Source: an uncultured Rikenellaceae bacterium (lineage in GTDB: Bacteria; Bacteroidota; Bacteroidia; Bacteroidales; Rikenellaceae). From it: a stretch of DNA of 64,000 nucleotides. Below the pieces are notes generated by a model. The model was not told the DNA's origin. It was given only the letters and a program-made list of their open reading frames with translations, and made no database searches. Shown here in pieces: positions 26,573 through 35,838 of the stretch. Where the stretch lies: NCBI GenBank assembly GCA_944326815.1, contig CALVFI010000009.1, forward strand, positions 124,001 through 188,000. The letters are read 5' to 3'. Each line of letters starts with the position of its first letter. The first letter of the stretch is position 1. Position numbers and translations under genes: made by a program.

Positions 26573-27766
26573 CTATTTGTCTTCGCCGTTGATTTTGTAG
26601 TAGATTTTGTTCTGGTTACCGAAAATGGTTCCGAAACCTTTCACATCATCCGACGTCCAGTCGCTCATCGTCTCGCCGTAAGCGCCGAATTTGCTGCTCA
26701 TCAAATCGTGCGGACTGTCGATGCCCACAACAATGAAACGATAGGGATGTAACTCTACGTAAACATCGCCGCTGACCATGCGCTGACTCTTCTCGAGCAT
26801 GGCTTCCATGTCGCGCATCACGGGATCGTAGTATTGCCCTTCATGCAGGTGGTTGCCGTAGAAAGCAGAGATTTGGTCTTTCCAGAACAATTGCCACTTG
26901 GTCAGTACATGTTTCTCGAGCATGTGGTGGCTCTTGATGATAATCATCGGAGCTGCGGCTTCGAAACCTACGCGGCCTTTGATTCCGATGATCGTGTCGC
27001 CTACGTGCATGCCGCGGCCGATGGCATAGGGGGCTGCAATCGCCTGCAGAGCCTGAATGGCCTCGATGCGATCCTCGTATTTTTTACCATCTATGCCGAC
27101 CAACTCGCCTTTCTCGAACGTGAGGGTGATGCGTTTTGGAGTGTGCTCCTTCAGCTGTGAAGGATAGGCGCTCTCGGGCAGGGTCTCCCTGGAGGTCAGG
27201 GTCTCCTTTCCTCCCACCGAGGTCCCCCAGATGCCTTGATTGATGGAATATTCCGCCTTCTTAAAGTCGAAGTCTACGCCGTGGCTGCGGAGATATTCAA
27301 TCTCCTCTTCGCGGCTGAGACGTTTCTCGCGGATCAGGGCAATCACCTCGATTTCTGGGGCGATAATATTGAAAATCATATCGAAACGCACCTGATCGTT
27401 GCCTGCTCCCGTCGAACCGTGGCAGAGATAGTCTGCCCCGATCTCTTTCGCATATTTGGCAATTGCCGTAGCCTGCGAAATACGTTCGGAACTTACAGAG
27501 ATCGGATAGGTGCCGTTTTTGAGCACGTTGCCGAAAATCATGTAGCGGATCGAGTGTTCATAGTAGTCGTGAGCCACGTCCAGAATGACGAAGCTCTTGA
27601 CGCCCAACGCCAGCGCACGTCGTCGGATATCTGCCAGTTCGTCGGCCGAGAAGCCGCCTGTGTTCGCGAGTGCTGCATGCACTTCGAGTCCCATCTCTTT
27701 TGCCAGATAAATCGCGCAATACGACGTGTCGAGTCCGCCGCTGAATGCCAAAACTACTTTTTTCAT
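26573..27766 (-). CDS. argG: Argininosuccinate synthase
   Basis: This 397-residue enzyme joins citrulline and aspartate with ATP. It opens with the ATP pyrophosphatase P-loop LAFSGGLDTSYC, followed by HGSTGAGNDQVRFD and the NQGIWGTSVGG region. Length matches the family. It follows the GNAT gene by 51 bases and precedes a long gap before argC. No argH or transcarbamylase gene is in the window, so the final arginine steps are encoded elsewhere. Confidence 0.95.
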   Translation of the reverse strand: MKKVVLAFSGGLDTSYCAIYLAKEMGLEVHAALANTGGFSADELADIRRRALALGVKSFVILDVAHDYYEHSIRYMIFGNVLKNGTYPISVSSERISQATAIAKYAKEIGADYLCHGSTGAGNDQVRFDMIFNIIAPEIEVIALIREKRLSREEEIEYLRSHGVDFDFKKAEYSINQGIWGTSVGGKETLTSRETLPESAYPSQLKEHTPKRITLTFEKGELVGIDGKKYEDRIEAIQALQAIAAPYAIGRGMHVGDTIIGIKGRVGFEAAAPMIIIKSHHMLEKHVLTKWQLFWKDQISAFYGNHLHEGQYYDPVMRDMEAMLEKSQRMVSGDVYVELHPYRFIVVGIDSPHDLMSSKFGAYGETMSDWTSDDVKGFGTIFGNQNKIYYKINGEDK

Positions 27767-27817
27767 CTCAATATGTTTGGTTTATAAATGCTTCCTTCTT
27801 GAAGTTCCTCGGTGAGG

Positions 27818-28399
27818 CTATAAATTGGGATCGTCCGGCTTGGCTACGCGTACCGTATCCACGGCCGGGTCGAACAACATGGCTGTGCAAAGGCAGTTTT
27901 TGTGTTCTTTGCTCTGGAGTATCGGAAAGTTGACGCAACTTTCGCATCCGTGCCAGAACTGCTCGTCATCGGTCAGTTCCGAATAGGTGACAGGGCGATA
28001 GCCGATTTCGTTATTGATTTTCATGACGGCCAGACCTGTTGTAAGACCGAACAGCTTTGCTCCCTTGAACTTCTTGAGCGACAAGAAGAAGGTTTTGGTC
28101 TTGATGGCTTTTGCCAGACCGAGTTTGCGGAAATTCGGGTTGATGATCAGACCCGAATTGGCCACATAGTCTCCGTGTCCCCACGATTCGATATAGCTGA
28201 AACCGGCCCAGGTGCCGTCTTTGTGAAATGCGATTACAGCTTTCCCCTCACGCATTTTTGAACTTACGTACTCGGGAGTACGTTTGGCGATACCGGTACC
28301 GCGGGCTTTGGCCGATTCTGCCATTTCGTCGCAAATGGCCTGGGCAAAGGGTGTGTCTTCTTCTGTGGCGACTCTTACCACGAAATCATCGATTGTCAT
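27818..28399 (-). CDS. GNAT-family acyltransferase of the arginine operon, with cysteine cluster
   Basis: This 193-residue protein has a GNAT core at about 8-140, with acyl-CoA-binding segment NPNFRKLGLAKAIK. It continues into a C-terminal tail with C152-x2-C155 and C169-x-C171, a possible metal site. It is the first gene of the arg operon. Relatives in this position in Bacteroides are thought to supply the first step, acylation of glutamate (acetyl or succinyl), in place of classical ArgA. That role is inferred from context. No ArgJ is present in the operon, which fits a non-recycling, linear pathway. Confidence 0.8.
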   Translation of the reverse strand: MTIDDFVVRVATEEDTPFAQAICDEMAESAKARGTGIAKRTPEYVSSKMREGKAVIAFHKDGTWAGFSYIESWGHGDYVANSGLIINPNFRKLGLAKAIKTKTFFLSLKKFKGAKLFGLTTGLAVMKINNEIGYRPVTYSELTDDEQFWHGCESCVNFPILQSKEHKNCLCTAMLFDPAVDTVRVAKPDDPNL

Positions 28400-28454
28400 T
28401 CTTCCTCAAAAAAGTAAAAAAATAACGAACTCTGTTATGTCCGAACGGACTCTG

Positions 28455-28462
28455 CAAAAGTA
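28455..28462 (-). promoter_or_regulatory. Putative -7 element for the arginine operon
   Basis: The minus strand reads TACTTTTG, matching TAnnTTTG, about 55 bases upstream of the GNAT start. The -33 region is T-rich without a clear TTG. Confidence 0.45.
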
Positions 28463-28513
28463 GGAAAAATTCTATCGAATTGTTAAAAATCGGGGGATAA
28501 TTTAAAAAATATT

Positions 28514-28543
28514 AAAAAAACGGCCGGATTGTGCCGGCCGTTT
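28514..28543 (-). terminator. Rho-independent terminator after rubrerythrin
   Basis: Minus-strand stem AAACGGCCGG with a 6-base loop and its perfect complement, continuing into a run of T residues. It lies 28 bases after the rubrerythrin stop. Confidence 0.85.
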
Positions 28544-28570
28544 GTCCCTTTTTTTGTGAGAGTAAGGAGG

Positions 28571-29152
28571 TTAATATTGGCTCTCGACCTCTTCGAAAAA
28601 GGCTTGTGGATGTCCGCAAATGGGGCAAACACCTGGTGCTGTTGTCCCCGTGTGGCGGTATCCGCATTTGCGGCATTCCCACTCCACTTTTTCCTCTTTT
28701 TTGAATACACGGTCGTTTTTTACCTCGTCCAACAACTTTCGGTAGCGTTGCTCATGCATCTTCTCCACTTCGGTGATTAGACGGAACAGGGCGGCCACCT
28801 TCGGAAAACCCTCCTCCTGGGCGATCCTGCCGAATTCGGGGTAGAGGCTGCTCCACTCTTCATATTCTCCTTCGGCGGCTTCGGCCAGATTATGGGCCGT
28901 GTCGCTGATGACTCCTGCCGGATAGGTACCGGTAAATTCGAGCATTCCGCCTTCGAGTTGTTTGAAGAACATTTTGGCATGTTCCTTCTCGTTGTCAGCT
29001 GTCATCTCGAAAAATTGGGCAATCTGTTCGTAACCCTCTTTTCGCGCCTGCGAGGCGTAGAAAGTGTAACGATTTCTGGCTTGTGACTCGCCGGAAAAAG
29101 CCTTCATCAGGTTTTTTTCAGTTTCTGTCCCTTTTAAACTCTTTACTGACAT
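28571..29152 (-). CDS. Rubrerythrin
   Basis: This 193-residue non-haem iron peroxidase defends anaerobes against hydrogen peroxide. The ferritin-like diiron domain (1 to about 145) has the ligand motifs SGESQARNRY, NEKEHAKMF, EGEYEEW and EKMHEQRY. The C-terminal rubredoxin-like domain has CRKCGY and CPICGH binding one iron. It is divergent from an iron superoxide dismutase, which makes functional sense for oxygen exposure. A strong terminator ends the gene, so it is probably monocistronic. Confidence 0.95.
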   Translation of the reverse strand: MSVKSLKGTETEKNLMKAFSGESQARNRYTFYASQARKEGYEQIAQFFEMTADNEKEHAKMFFKQLEGGMLEFTGTYPAGVISDTAHNLAEAAEGEYEEWSSLYPEFGRIAQEEGFPKVAALFRLITEVEKMHEQRYRKLLDEVKNDRVFKKEEKVEWECRKCGYRHTGTTAPGVCPICGHPQAFFEEVESQY

Positions 29153-29276
29153 AATTTTATTAATTTTACAAAGGATTAAGTGGTATAGTTTTTGTCAATG
29201 GGAAGTCGTATGAGATTATAATATTAACGTGACGAAAAACATGATTAAACTATTGTTCATATTAAATTTGATGATT

Positions 29277-29864
29277 ATGACTCATGAATTGCCGAAACTC
29301 CCTTATGCGCTCAATGCGCTTGAACCTCAAATCAGTGAGGAGACGATGCTCTATCATTACGGGAAGCATCATCAGGCTTATGTAAATAATCTGAACAGCC
29401 TGATTCTGGGTACCCCATATGAAAACATGCCGTTGGAAGAGATCGTAATGACTTCGGACGGTCCGATATTCAATAATGCGGCTCAGGATTGGAATCACAC
29501 CTTCTTCTTTTTCTCGCTCTCTCCCAACCCAAAAACCATGCCGATGGGGCCTTTGGCTGAGGCGATAAATCGTGATTTTGGCTCTTTCGAGAAGTTTAAA
29601 GAGTCCTTTCTTAAAGCGGCTGCCGGGCAGTTTGGCTCGGGTTGGGCATGGCTTGTGAAAGATAAGGAGGGCCGATTGTCGATTGTTACCACCTCCAATG
29701 CCGGCAATCCGATGACGCAGGGACTGATCCCGTTGTTGTGTGTCGATGTGTGGGAGCATGCCTATTATATTGATTATCGCAACCGTCGGCCCGACTTCAT
29801 TGCGGCCGTCTGGGAAAAAATCGACTGGGGGCAGGTGGAAAAACGTTTTGAGATGGGTAAATGA
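29277..29864 (+). CDS. sodB: Superoxide dismutase, iron type (Fe/Mn family)
   Basis: This 195-residue cytoplasmic enzyme has metal ligands in HYGKHHQAYVNNLN, NHTFFFFSL, and VDVWEHAYYIDY. The AAQDWNH motif, with Gln before the Trp-Asn-His, is typical of iron-type rather than manganese-type enzymes. The frame is open upstream to GTG and ATG codons that would add a hydrophobic stretch. The ATG at 29277 (MTHELPKLPYAL) matches the family N-terminus and is chosen. It faces away from rubrerythrin and ends at a terminator. Confidence 0.93.
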   Translation: MTHELPKLPYALNALEPQISEETMLYHYGKHHQAYVNNLNSLILGTPYENMPLEEIVMTSDGPIFNNAAQDWNHTFFFFSLSPNPKTMPMGPLAEAINRDFGSFEKFKESFLKAAAGQFGSGWAWLVKDKEGRLSIVTTSNAGNPMTQGLIPLLCVDVWEHAYYIDYRNRRPDFIAAVWEKIDWGQVEKRFEMGK

Positions 29865-29892
29865 TAAAAAACGCTGTTTGCTGATAGATTGG

Positions 29893-29921
29893 AAAGCCGC
29901 CTGTTGCAGGGCGGCTTTTTT
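29893..29921 (+). terminator. Rho-independent terminator after sodB
   Basis: A 9-base-pair stem (AAAGCCGCC and its complement) with an 8-base loop is followed by a run of T residues. Confidence 0.85.
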
Positions 29922-30028
29922 GATTTTCCCAGGGCGGGTCTGCGGAACAGGAATGGATCATTTGCATGATTATTGAGTTGGGCTGTATTCCCGCTTTTGG
30001 GGTAGAATAGGTAGGGGTTGTTCTCGTC

Positions 30029-31276
30029 ATGAATCGTTCGAAAGCATATGTAATTACGGCCATGCAGTCGTGGGATGCCGCCACTCCGGGCAATGCACAG
30101 CGGATGGCCAGCCTGCTTGCGCATATGGTTCCTGTGCTTTATGTTAATCCGCCGCTGGATTTGCTGACTTTACTCGGGGCTCCGAACGAGGGTAACTACT
30201 CTCGCAAGAATCGGGTCTTGCGCGGAAGTGAATCGGCTATCCGGCATATCGCTTCAAATTTGTGGGTGCTTGAACCGCCCTTGATTCTTACGCCGCCGAT
30301 GAATCTCTATTCGGAGTGGGTATTCGATCTGTTCAATCGCCATAATAATCGTCGCTATGCCGGCGTGATCTCTTGGGCACTTGATACTATCGGCCTGGAA
30401 CTTGGCTATTTGATTGTCGATAACGATATTTTCCGCAGCCTGTATTTGGATGATTATCTTGTTCCGGATCTGACCATATACTATCGGCGAGGTAACTTTC
30501 CCGGTTTCGATTATTGGCGTAAACACGGTGCTCGTCTCGAACGGGAGATGATGCAGCGATGCGACCTGGTGGCAGCCAGCAGTGAGTACCTTGCGACGCA
30601 AGTGCGTCGGATGAATGAGAATACCTACAATATAGGCAGAGGGGTTGATCTGACCGGTTTTGAGTTTGGAAGAGCCTATTCGAGACCTCGGGAGATGTGC
30701 GGCATCCGACCACCGGTGATCGGTTGCGTGGGCTTGTTGGGTGCGATGAACTACTCTGCCAATCTGCTTTACCGTTTGGCCCATACCTACCCGGACTGTT
30801 CGCTTGTTTTAATCGGGGGCGAAGATGCCGCTTTTTCCCGTCATGCGCTTCACGAATTGAAGAATGTCTTCTTTCTGGGAGAGCAACCGATTCGGAGTTT
30901 TCCGGCTTATATCAGTCATTTCGATGTCTGCATTACACCGGAGACGCGAAACGAACTGACCGAGGCGAATTATCCCGATAGCGTGGTGTATTATCTCTCT
31001 TTGGGGAAGAATGTCGTGTCGACTGCAACGGAAGCGATGGAGGAGTTCCGGGCCCATGTATCATTGGCTGAAGATGAAGCACACTTTCTTGGACTGGTCG
31101 GTATTGCGCTCTATGAGTCGGTTTCTCTGGATGTTGCGCGCCGCCGTGCGGAGTTTTCCAAAAACTTTACCTGGGAGGCGTGTGTCGATCGTCTGCATAC
31201 GTTGATCGAAATGACGGAGGATCCGTTCGGTCGGCCGAATGAATCTCTTGTGCTACAACGGGAACTTCTCAGTTGA
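30029..31276 (+). CDS. Glycosyltransferase, GT-B fold (GT4-like)
   Basis: This 415-residue soluble protein resembles GT-B glycosyltransferases. It opens with a segment of the kind that starts the acceptor domain (AMQSWDAATPGNAQRMASLLA). The second Rossmann domain starts at about residue 230 (PPVIGCVGLLGAMNYSANLL), followed by LVLIGGED, then NVFFLGEQP and a C-proximal E-x7-Y-type region (NELTEANYPDSVVYYLSLGK) where the donor nucleotide is held. The sugar and acceptor are unknown. It stands alone between sodB and rel, with 76 bases to rel. Confidence 0.78.
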   Translation: MNRSKAYVITAMQSWDAATPGNAQRMASLLAHMVPVLYVNPPLDLLTLLGAPNEGNYSRKNRVLRGSESAIRHIASNLWVLEPPLILTPPMNLYSEWVFDLFNRHNNRRYAGVISWALDTIGLELGYLIVDNDIFRSLYLDDYLVPDLTIYYRRGNFPGFDYWRKHGARLEREMMQRCDLVAASSEYLATQVRRMNENTYNIGRGVDLTGFEFGRAYSRPREMCGIRPPVIGCVGLLGAMNYSANLLYRLAHTYPDCSLVLIGGEDAAFSRHALHELKNVFFLGEQPIRSFPAYISHFDVCITPETRNELTEANYPDSVVYYLSLGKNVVSTATEAMEEFRAHVSLAEDEAHFLGLVGIALYESVSLDVARRRAEFSKNFTWEACVDRLHTLIEMTEDPFGRPNESLVLQRELLS

Positions 31277-31352
31277 ACGGCAATATTTCTTGTAATACGA
31301 CGACCTGTTTCCTGAAAAATTCGTATCTTGCGAACAGATAACAGAGGCGATT

Positions 31353-33533
31353 ATGGTTGGTGACGAAAAGAAAAACTTGCGGGGGAAATACAGCGACTTT
31401 TATGAACTGGCAGAGAAAAACTTCAGCGCTCACAGCGTCGGATTGATCGATGCGGCACTGGCTCTGGCCGACGAGAAGTTGGATGGCATGGTGCGTTATG
31501 ACGGGACGCCGTTCTTAGAGCACTCGCTGCGTACGGCAGCGATCGTAATTTCGGAGATCGGATTGGGTCGCAATTCGACCATCTCTACGCTGCTGCACGA
31601 TGTCGTACGTCTGAATATGCTTTCGGCTGAAGAGGCGGGCGAACGGTTTGGTGAACCTTGTACAGCGATTCTCAAGGCGTTGTGCAACATCTCCGACGTG
31701 CAGACGAAGGTGGCCGATGATCAGGCCGATAATTTCCGCGATCTGATCGTATCCTATTCGACCGATCCGCGTGTGATTCTCATCAAGCTGGCCGACCGTC
31801 TGGAAGTGATGCGTTCACTGGCGATGTTCCCGCCCGATAAGCAGGAGAAAAAAAGTTGGGAGAGTCTGAATCTCTATGCGCAGATTGCCCATAAGTTGGG
31901 CCTTTACACCATCAAGAGCGAGATGGAGGATCTGGCGCTCAGTTACCTTGAACCCGAGGACTATCGGCATATCCATACCCGGCTGGAAGAGACGGCGCAG
32001 GAGCGTAATCTTTTTATCGGAAAGTTTCTGGCTCCCGTCGAGGCCAAATTGCAGCAGACCGGATTCAAATATCACATTAAGAGTCGTACCAAATCGATCT
32101 ATTCCATCTGGCGTAAGATGAAAAAGGCGAAAATACCCTTCGAGGAGGTGTACGATATTTTTGCCCTGCGGGTGATCGTCGATTGTCCCAGGGAGCAGGA
32201 GAAGCCGGTTTGCTGGACCATCTATTCGATTTTTACCGATTTCTATACGCCCAATCCCGAACGGATGCGCGATTGGATCTCCATCCCGAAGTCGAACGGC
32301 TACGAGTCGCTGCATACGACGGTGGTGACCGGCGACGGACATTGGGTGGAGGTGCAGATTCGTTCGGAGCGGATGGATGAGATTGCCGAGCGAGGTATCG
32401 CTGCGCACTGGCGATACAAGGGTGTCAATCAGGGCGGACTTGGGAGCGAACAGTGGCTCAGTAAGTTGCGCGAACTGATGGAGACCGATACGCATGCCTT
32501 GGCCAAACGCATCGACCAACCCGCTCCTTCGGGCGAGATATTTGTTTTTACCCCCAACGGAGACCTGCGTAAATTGCCGGAAGGGGCAACAGTGCTTGAC
32601 TTCGCTTTCGATATTCATTCGAACCTCGGTGCTTCGTGCACGGGAGGCCGGGTGAACCATCGTAACGTGCAGATTCGTGAAGTGCTCCACAATGGAGATA
32701 TCGTAGAGATATTGACTTCCAAAGTCCAGAAACCCAAATCTGACTGGCTCAATATCGTTATCACCTCCAAGGCCCGGAATAAGATCAAGGCCTATCTGCG
32801 CGAAGAGCAGGCCAAGGCTGCCAATCTCGGACGTGAAGATCTGGAGCGGAAGATACGTAACTGGAAGTTGTCCATTACGATGGACGATGCCGTGACGGTG
32901 CTGTGCAAGTATTATAAACTTAAGACCGGTACGGAACTCTATGGCCAGATTGCTTCTCAAAAAATTGATATTGCCGAGATTAAGGAGTTGATTACGCGTC
33001 ATCTGAACGGAGAGCCGCTGACCGAGGTCAAGGCACGGGGGCCGGCGACGATAAAGGCGGTGGATACCGCATCGGGCGATGCTTTGGTGATTGACGACTC
33101 GATTCGGAATATCGACTACAAACTGGCCAAGTGCTGCAACCCGATCTTCGGCGACGAGATTTTCGGCTTCGTGACAGTGACATCCGGGATTACGATTCAT
33201 CGGAATGACTGTCCCAACGCTGCCCGACTGCGGGAACTCTATCCCTATCGCGTGATGCCGGCCCGGTGGCGCAGCACAAAGGTGCAGGGGGCGTTCCGTG
33301 CGGCGATTCGTGTTGTGGCGGACGATACGACGGGTATGGTGAATCGTATTACGGAGGTGATCAACCACGATCTGAAAATCAATATCCGGTCGATGAATCT
33401 CGCTTCGAACGGGAATGGCACCCTTGCGGGCCTGATCAATATCGAGGTGACCGGCTCCCAGATAGTCGACATGGTCGTCTATAATATCATGCGCATTAAG
33501 GGCGTGCAGAAAGCCTATCGGGTAAATAACTGA
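31353..33533 (+). CDS. RelA/SpoT-family (p)ppGpp synthetase with degenerate hydrolase site
   Basis: This 726-residue protein has the full Rel layout: HD domain (about 30-190), synthetase (about 240-360, with RMRDWISIPKSNGYESLHT), TGS (about 395-455), the Cys-rich CCNP region and a C-terminal ACT domain. The HD metal ligands are kept (H57, H82, D83, D148). The catalytic Glu-Asp that follows HDVV in active hydrolases is replaced by Arg86-Leu87. I therefore expect a synthetase with weak or no hydrolase activity. Bacteroidales usually carry a second Rel protein. The RMRD motif is of the RxKD rather than the EFDD type. Confidence 0.92.
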   Translation: MVGDEKKNLRGKYSDFYELAEKNFSAHSVGLIDAALALADEKLDGMVRYDGTPFLEHSLRTAAIVISEIGLGRNSTISTLLHDVVRLNMLSAEEAGERFGEPCTAILKALCNISDVQTKVADDQADNFRDLIVSYSTDPRVILIKLADRLEVMRSLAMFPPDKQEKKSWESLNLYAQIAHKLGLYTIKSEMEDLALSYLEPEDYRHIHTRLEETAQERNLFIGKFLAPVEAKLQQTGFKYHIKSRTKSIYSIWRKMKKAKIPFEEVYDIFALRVIVDCPREQEKPVCWTIYSIFTDFYTPNPERMRDWISIPKSNGYESLHTTVVTGDGHWVEVQIRSERMDEIAERGIAAHWRYKGVNQGGLGSEQWLSKLRELMETDTHALAKRIDQPAPSGEIFVFTPNGDLRKLPEGATVLDFAFDIHSNLGASCTGGRVNHRNVQIREVLHNGDIVEILTSKVQKPKSDWLNIVITSKARNKIKAYLREEQAKAANLGREDLERKIRNWKLSITMDDAVTVLCKYYKLKTGTELYGQIASQKIDIAEIKELITRHLNGEPLTEVKARGPATIKAVDTASGDALVIDDSIRNIDYKLAKCCNPIFGDEIFGFVTVTSGITIHRNDCPNAARLRELYPYRVMPARWRSTKVQGAFRAAIRVVADDTTGMVNRITEVINHDLKINIRSMNLASNGNGTLAGLINIEVTGSQIVDMVVYNIMRIKGVQKAYRVNN

Positions 33534-33538
33534 TACGG

Positions 33539-33928
33539 ATGACGGTGGGGCAGACCTGGTGGCGAATTATATTGAAGGTGTTGGGACTATTGGCGGTGGC
33601 GTTGGGCGTCGTAGGCATTGTCTTGCCGGGACTGCCGACGACACCGTTTCTGCTGTTGGCTTTATGGTTGTTTTCACGAAGTTCGCCCCGCCTCCAGCAT
33701 TGGTTGCTTGCCAATCGCCTGTTTGGACGTTACCTGGAGGATTATCGTCAGGGGCGTGGCATTCCTCGACGGGTAAAGGTCTATATTCTTGTTGTTATGT
33801 GGGTAGGAATGGCTCTGTGTGCCGTTTATGTTTTGCCTTCGTGGTGGCTACGTGTGTTGTTGTTTGGAGTGGCGGTGGGTGTGACCTGGCATGTGGGGCG
33901 AATTAAAACCAAACATACAGGACAATGA
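33539..33928 (+). CDS. DUF454 (YbaN-like) inner-membrane protein
   Basis: This 129-residue protein has an N-terminal membrane segment with the family signature GVVGIVLPGLPTTPFLLLALWLFSRSS (shown here only by its key residues LPGLPTTPF). Two more hydrophobic segments lie at about 80-98 and 100-115. The biochemical role of the family is unknown. It starts 5 bases after the rel stop, so the two are probably co-transcribed. bioF follows 42 bases later. Confidence 0.88.
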   Translation: MTVGQTWWRIILKVLGLLAVALGVVGIVLPGLPTTPFLLLALWLFSRSSPRLQHWLLANRLFGRYLEDYRQGRGIPRRVKVYILVVMWVGMALCAVYVLPSWWLRVLLFGVAVGVTWHVGRIKTKHTGQ

Positions 33929-33970
33929 GTATTCAAAGAGCTATTTTGTGAGGGGAAAAATGATGAATTT

Positions 33971-35146
33971 ATGATGGGAAAACAATTAGTTGATGTGGCC
34001 GATGGCCGGACGTGGCAGGATGACCTGCGCGGCGAGTTGGAACAGTTGGCCGATGCGGATAACCTGCGGCGGTTACGGAGTGCGCAGGTGTTGGGAAAAT
34101 ATGTGGCCTATGGGGGCCGCCAATATATTAATATGTCATCGAACGATTATCTCGGCTTGGGGGCTGAGACCGAATTGCAGCGTCGGTTTTTGGCCGCATT
34201 GCCGGACGACCGTTTTTTGATGAGTAATCCCTCATCCCGTCTGATGACCGGCAACAGTGGCGATTACGAGGCGCTTGAGGCGGCTCTCGCTGCGCTTTAT
34301 CCGGGCAAGGCACCTTTGGTTGTCGGGTGCGGCTTCATGGCCAATTCGGGGGTGCTGCCCGCCTTGACCCGGAAAGGGGACCTGATTCTGGCCGACAAGT
34401 TGGTTCATGCCAGCATGATTGATGGATTACGTTTGTGCGAATGCGAATGGCGTCGATTCAACCACAACGATTTGAACCATCTGGAGCGTCTGTTGCGCAA
34501 GATGCGGGGCGACTATCATCGAGTGTGGGTGGTTACCGAATCGGTCTTCAGTATGGATGGCGACCGTGCTCCGTTGCAGGAGTTGGTGACACTTAAACAT
34601 CGCTACGATTTGCAGTTGTATGTCGATGAGGCGCATGCTTTCGGTGTGTATGGCCCTTCCGGTGCGGGTCTCTCCGTGGCTGAGGGCGTCGACGACGAGG
34701 TGGATGTCTTGATTGGCACATTCGGCAAGGCGCTCGCCTCGTGCGGAGCATTCGTAGCCGTGGACCCCTTGGTACGTGAGATGTTGGTCAATCGAATGCG
34801 TACACTCATCTTTTCGACGGCTTTGCCGCCACTCGATCTGATGTGGACGCGTTTCCTCGTGGAGCATCTGCTGGAGTTTGAACCGCGTCGCAGGCATTTG
34901 CAGCGCTTGACGGAGATGTTGCTCCCCGGTCATCCGTCTGCTACGCATATCATTCCGATTATTACCGGGGAGAATGGGGCTGCACTCGGCCTTGCGGAGC
35001 GTTTCCGTCGGGCCGGGTTCTGGACAACGGCCGTGCGTTGGCCGACGGTTCCCAAAGGGGAGGCCCGGGTACGGATCTCTTTGAGTGCTGCGATTTCGGA
35101 AGAGGAGGTAGAACGCTTTTTGACGGTATGGAAAAATATTGGTTGA
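33971..35146 (+). CDS. bioF: 8-amino-7-oxononanoate synthase
   Basis: This 391-residue alpha-oxoamine synthase condenses pimeloyl-ACP (or -CoA) with alanine in biotin synthesis. It has the motifs NDYLGLG, GSGGSR-type (here PSSRLMTGN), VDEAHAFGVYGPSGAG, and the PLP lysine in GTFGKALAS. Start is the first of two adjacent ATGs. bioG overlaps its end by 19 bases and bioC overlaps bioG, giving a compact three-gene biotin block. bioB and bioD lie about 20 kb away. Confidence 0.93.
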   Translation: MMGKQLVDVADGRTWQDDLRGELEQLADADNLRRLRSAQVLGKYVAYGGRQYINMSSNDYLGLGAETELQRRFLAALPDDRFLMSNPSSRLMTGNSGDYEALEAALAALYPGKAPLVVGCGFMANSGVLPALTRKGDLILADKLVHASMIDGLRLCECEWRRFNHNDLNHLERLLRKMRGDYHRVWVVTESVFSMDGDRAPLQELVTLKHRYDLQLYVDEAHAFGVYGPSGAGLSVAEGVDDEVDVLIGTFGKALASCGAFVAVDPLVREMLVNRMRTLIFSTALPPLDLMWTRFLVEHLLEFEPRRRHLQRLTEMLLPGHPSATHIIPIITGENGAALGLAERFRRAGFWTTAVRWPTVPKGEARVRISLSAAISEEEVERFLTVWKNIG

Positions 35147-35838
35147 GGAGAGAAAATAACGATGCGGTTGTCGTAGTAGTTCTCGGTTGGGCGTGCGACT
35201 GGCGAGTGGTGGAACATCTCTCTTTCAGAGGGTGTGACGTGCTCTGTACGTATGACTATCGGACGTTGAATTACGATGATGCCGTGGAGATGCGGGCTCT
35301 GGTCGGCAGCTATCCGCACCGATATTTACTGGCCTGGAGCTTCGGGGTATGGGTAGCCGAGCAACTTTTTGGAGCCGAAGGAGTGACGAGTACGGATAAA
35401 AGTAAGACTGTTGGGACTGAAACGTGTCATGCACTCGCTTTCGAGCGTGCGGTGGCCCTGAACGGAACCCCTCGGCCGGTCGATGCTCGTTTTGGAATAG
35501 AACCCCGCCGCCTTGCCGTTACCCTACGGGGTTTGCAGGCGGGTGGCATGGAGGCTTTTGACCGCCGTACCTATGGCCGCTGGTTCGATGCTCTTCGTGA
35601 GGTGCTCTCGCCTCGAGGCGTGGCAGCAAATGTCGAGGAGTTGACCTGTCTGAGCGAATCGGCTCTTGTGCCGTATGAGCCTTCGTTGCGTTGGGACAGG
35701 GGCGTCGTGGGTAGGGATGATGTGATTTTCCCGCCTCGAAATATGGTGGCGTATTGGGGAGAGCGTGCGGAAATCGTATCTTTGCCCCATTATCCTTTCG
35801 GGGATGCGGAATTAATCTTACGGGAAATTGAACACTGA
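35128..35838 (+). CDS. bioG: Pimeloyl-ACP methyl ester esterase, BioG type (DUF452)
   Basis: This 236-residue alpha/beta hydrolase should free pimeloyl-ACP from its methyl ester so that BioF can use it. The nucleophile motif is AWSFGVW, close to the family GxSxG-like elbow, and LPHYPFGD near the C-terminus supplies the catalytic His. The ATG at 35128 is chosen because the longer frame overlaps bioF deeply and reads Gly/Arg-rich shadow sequence. Its position between bioF and bioC strongly supports BioG over other hydrolases. Confidence 0.85.
   Translation: MEKYWLRRENNDAVVVVVLGWACDWRVVEHLSFRGCDVLCTYDYRTLNYDDAVEMRALVGSYPHRYLLAWSFGVWVAEQLFGAEGVTSTDKSKTVGTETCHALAFERAVALNGTPRPVDARFGIEPRRLAVTLRGLQAGGMEAFDRRTYGRWFDALREVLSPRGVAANVEELTCLSESALVPYEPSLRWDRGVVGRDDVIFPPRNMVAYWGERAEIVSLPHYPFGDAELILREIEH

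Noticed and set aside
29229..29276. Signal-peptide-like extension on superoxide dismutase
   Set aside because: The hydrophobic stretch comes from AT-rich untranslated sequence read from a GTG. The protein is a cytoplasmic family whose conserved N-terminus begins at the ATG at 29277.
31815..33368. 517-residue open frame antisense to rel
   Set aside because: It is a shadow of the Rel coding sequence, with no family features.
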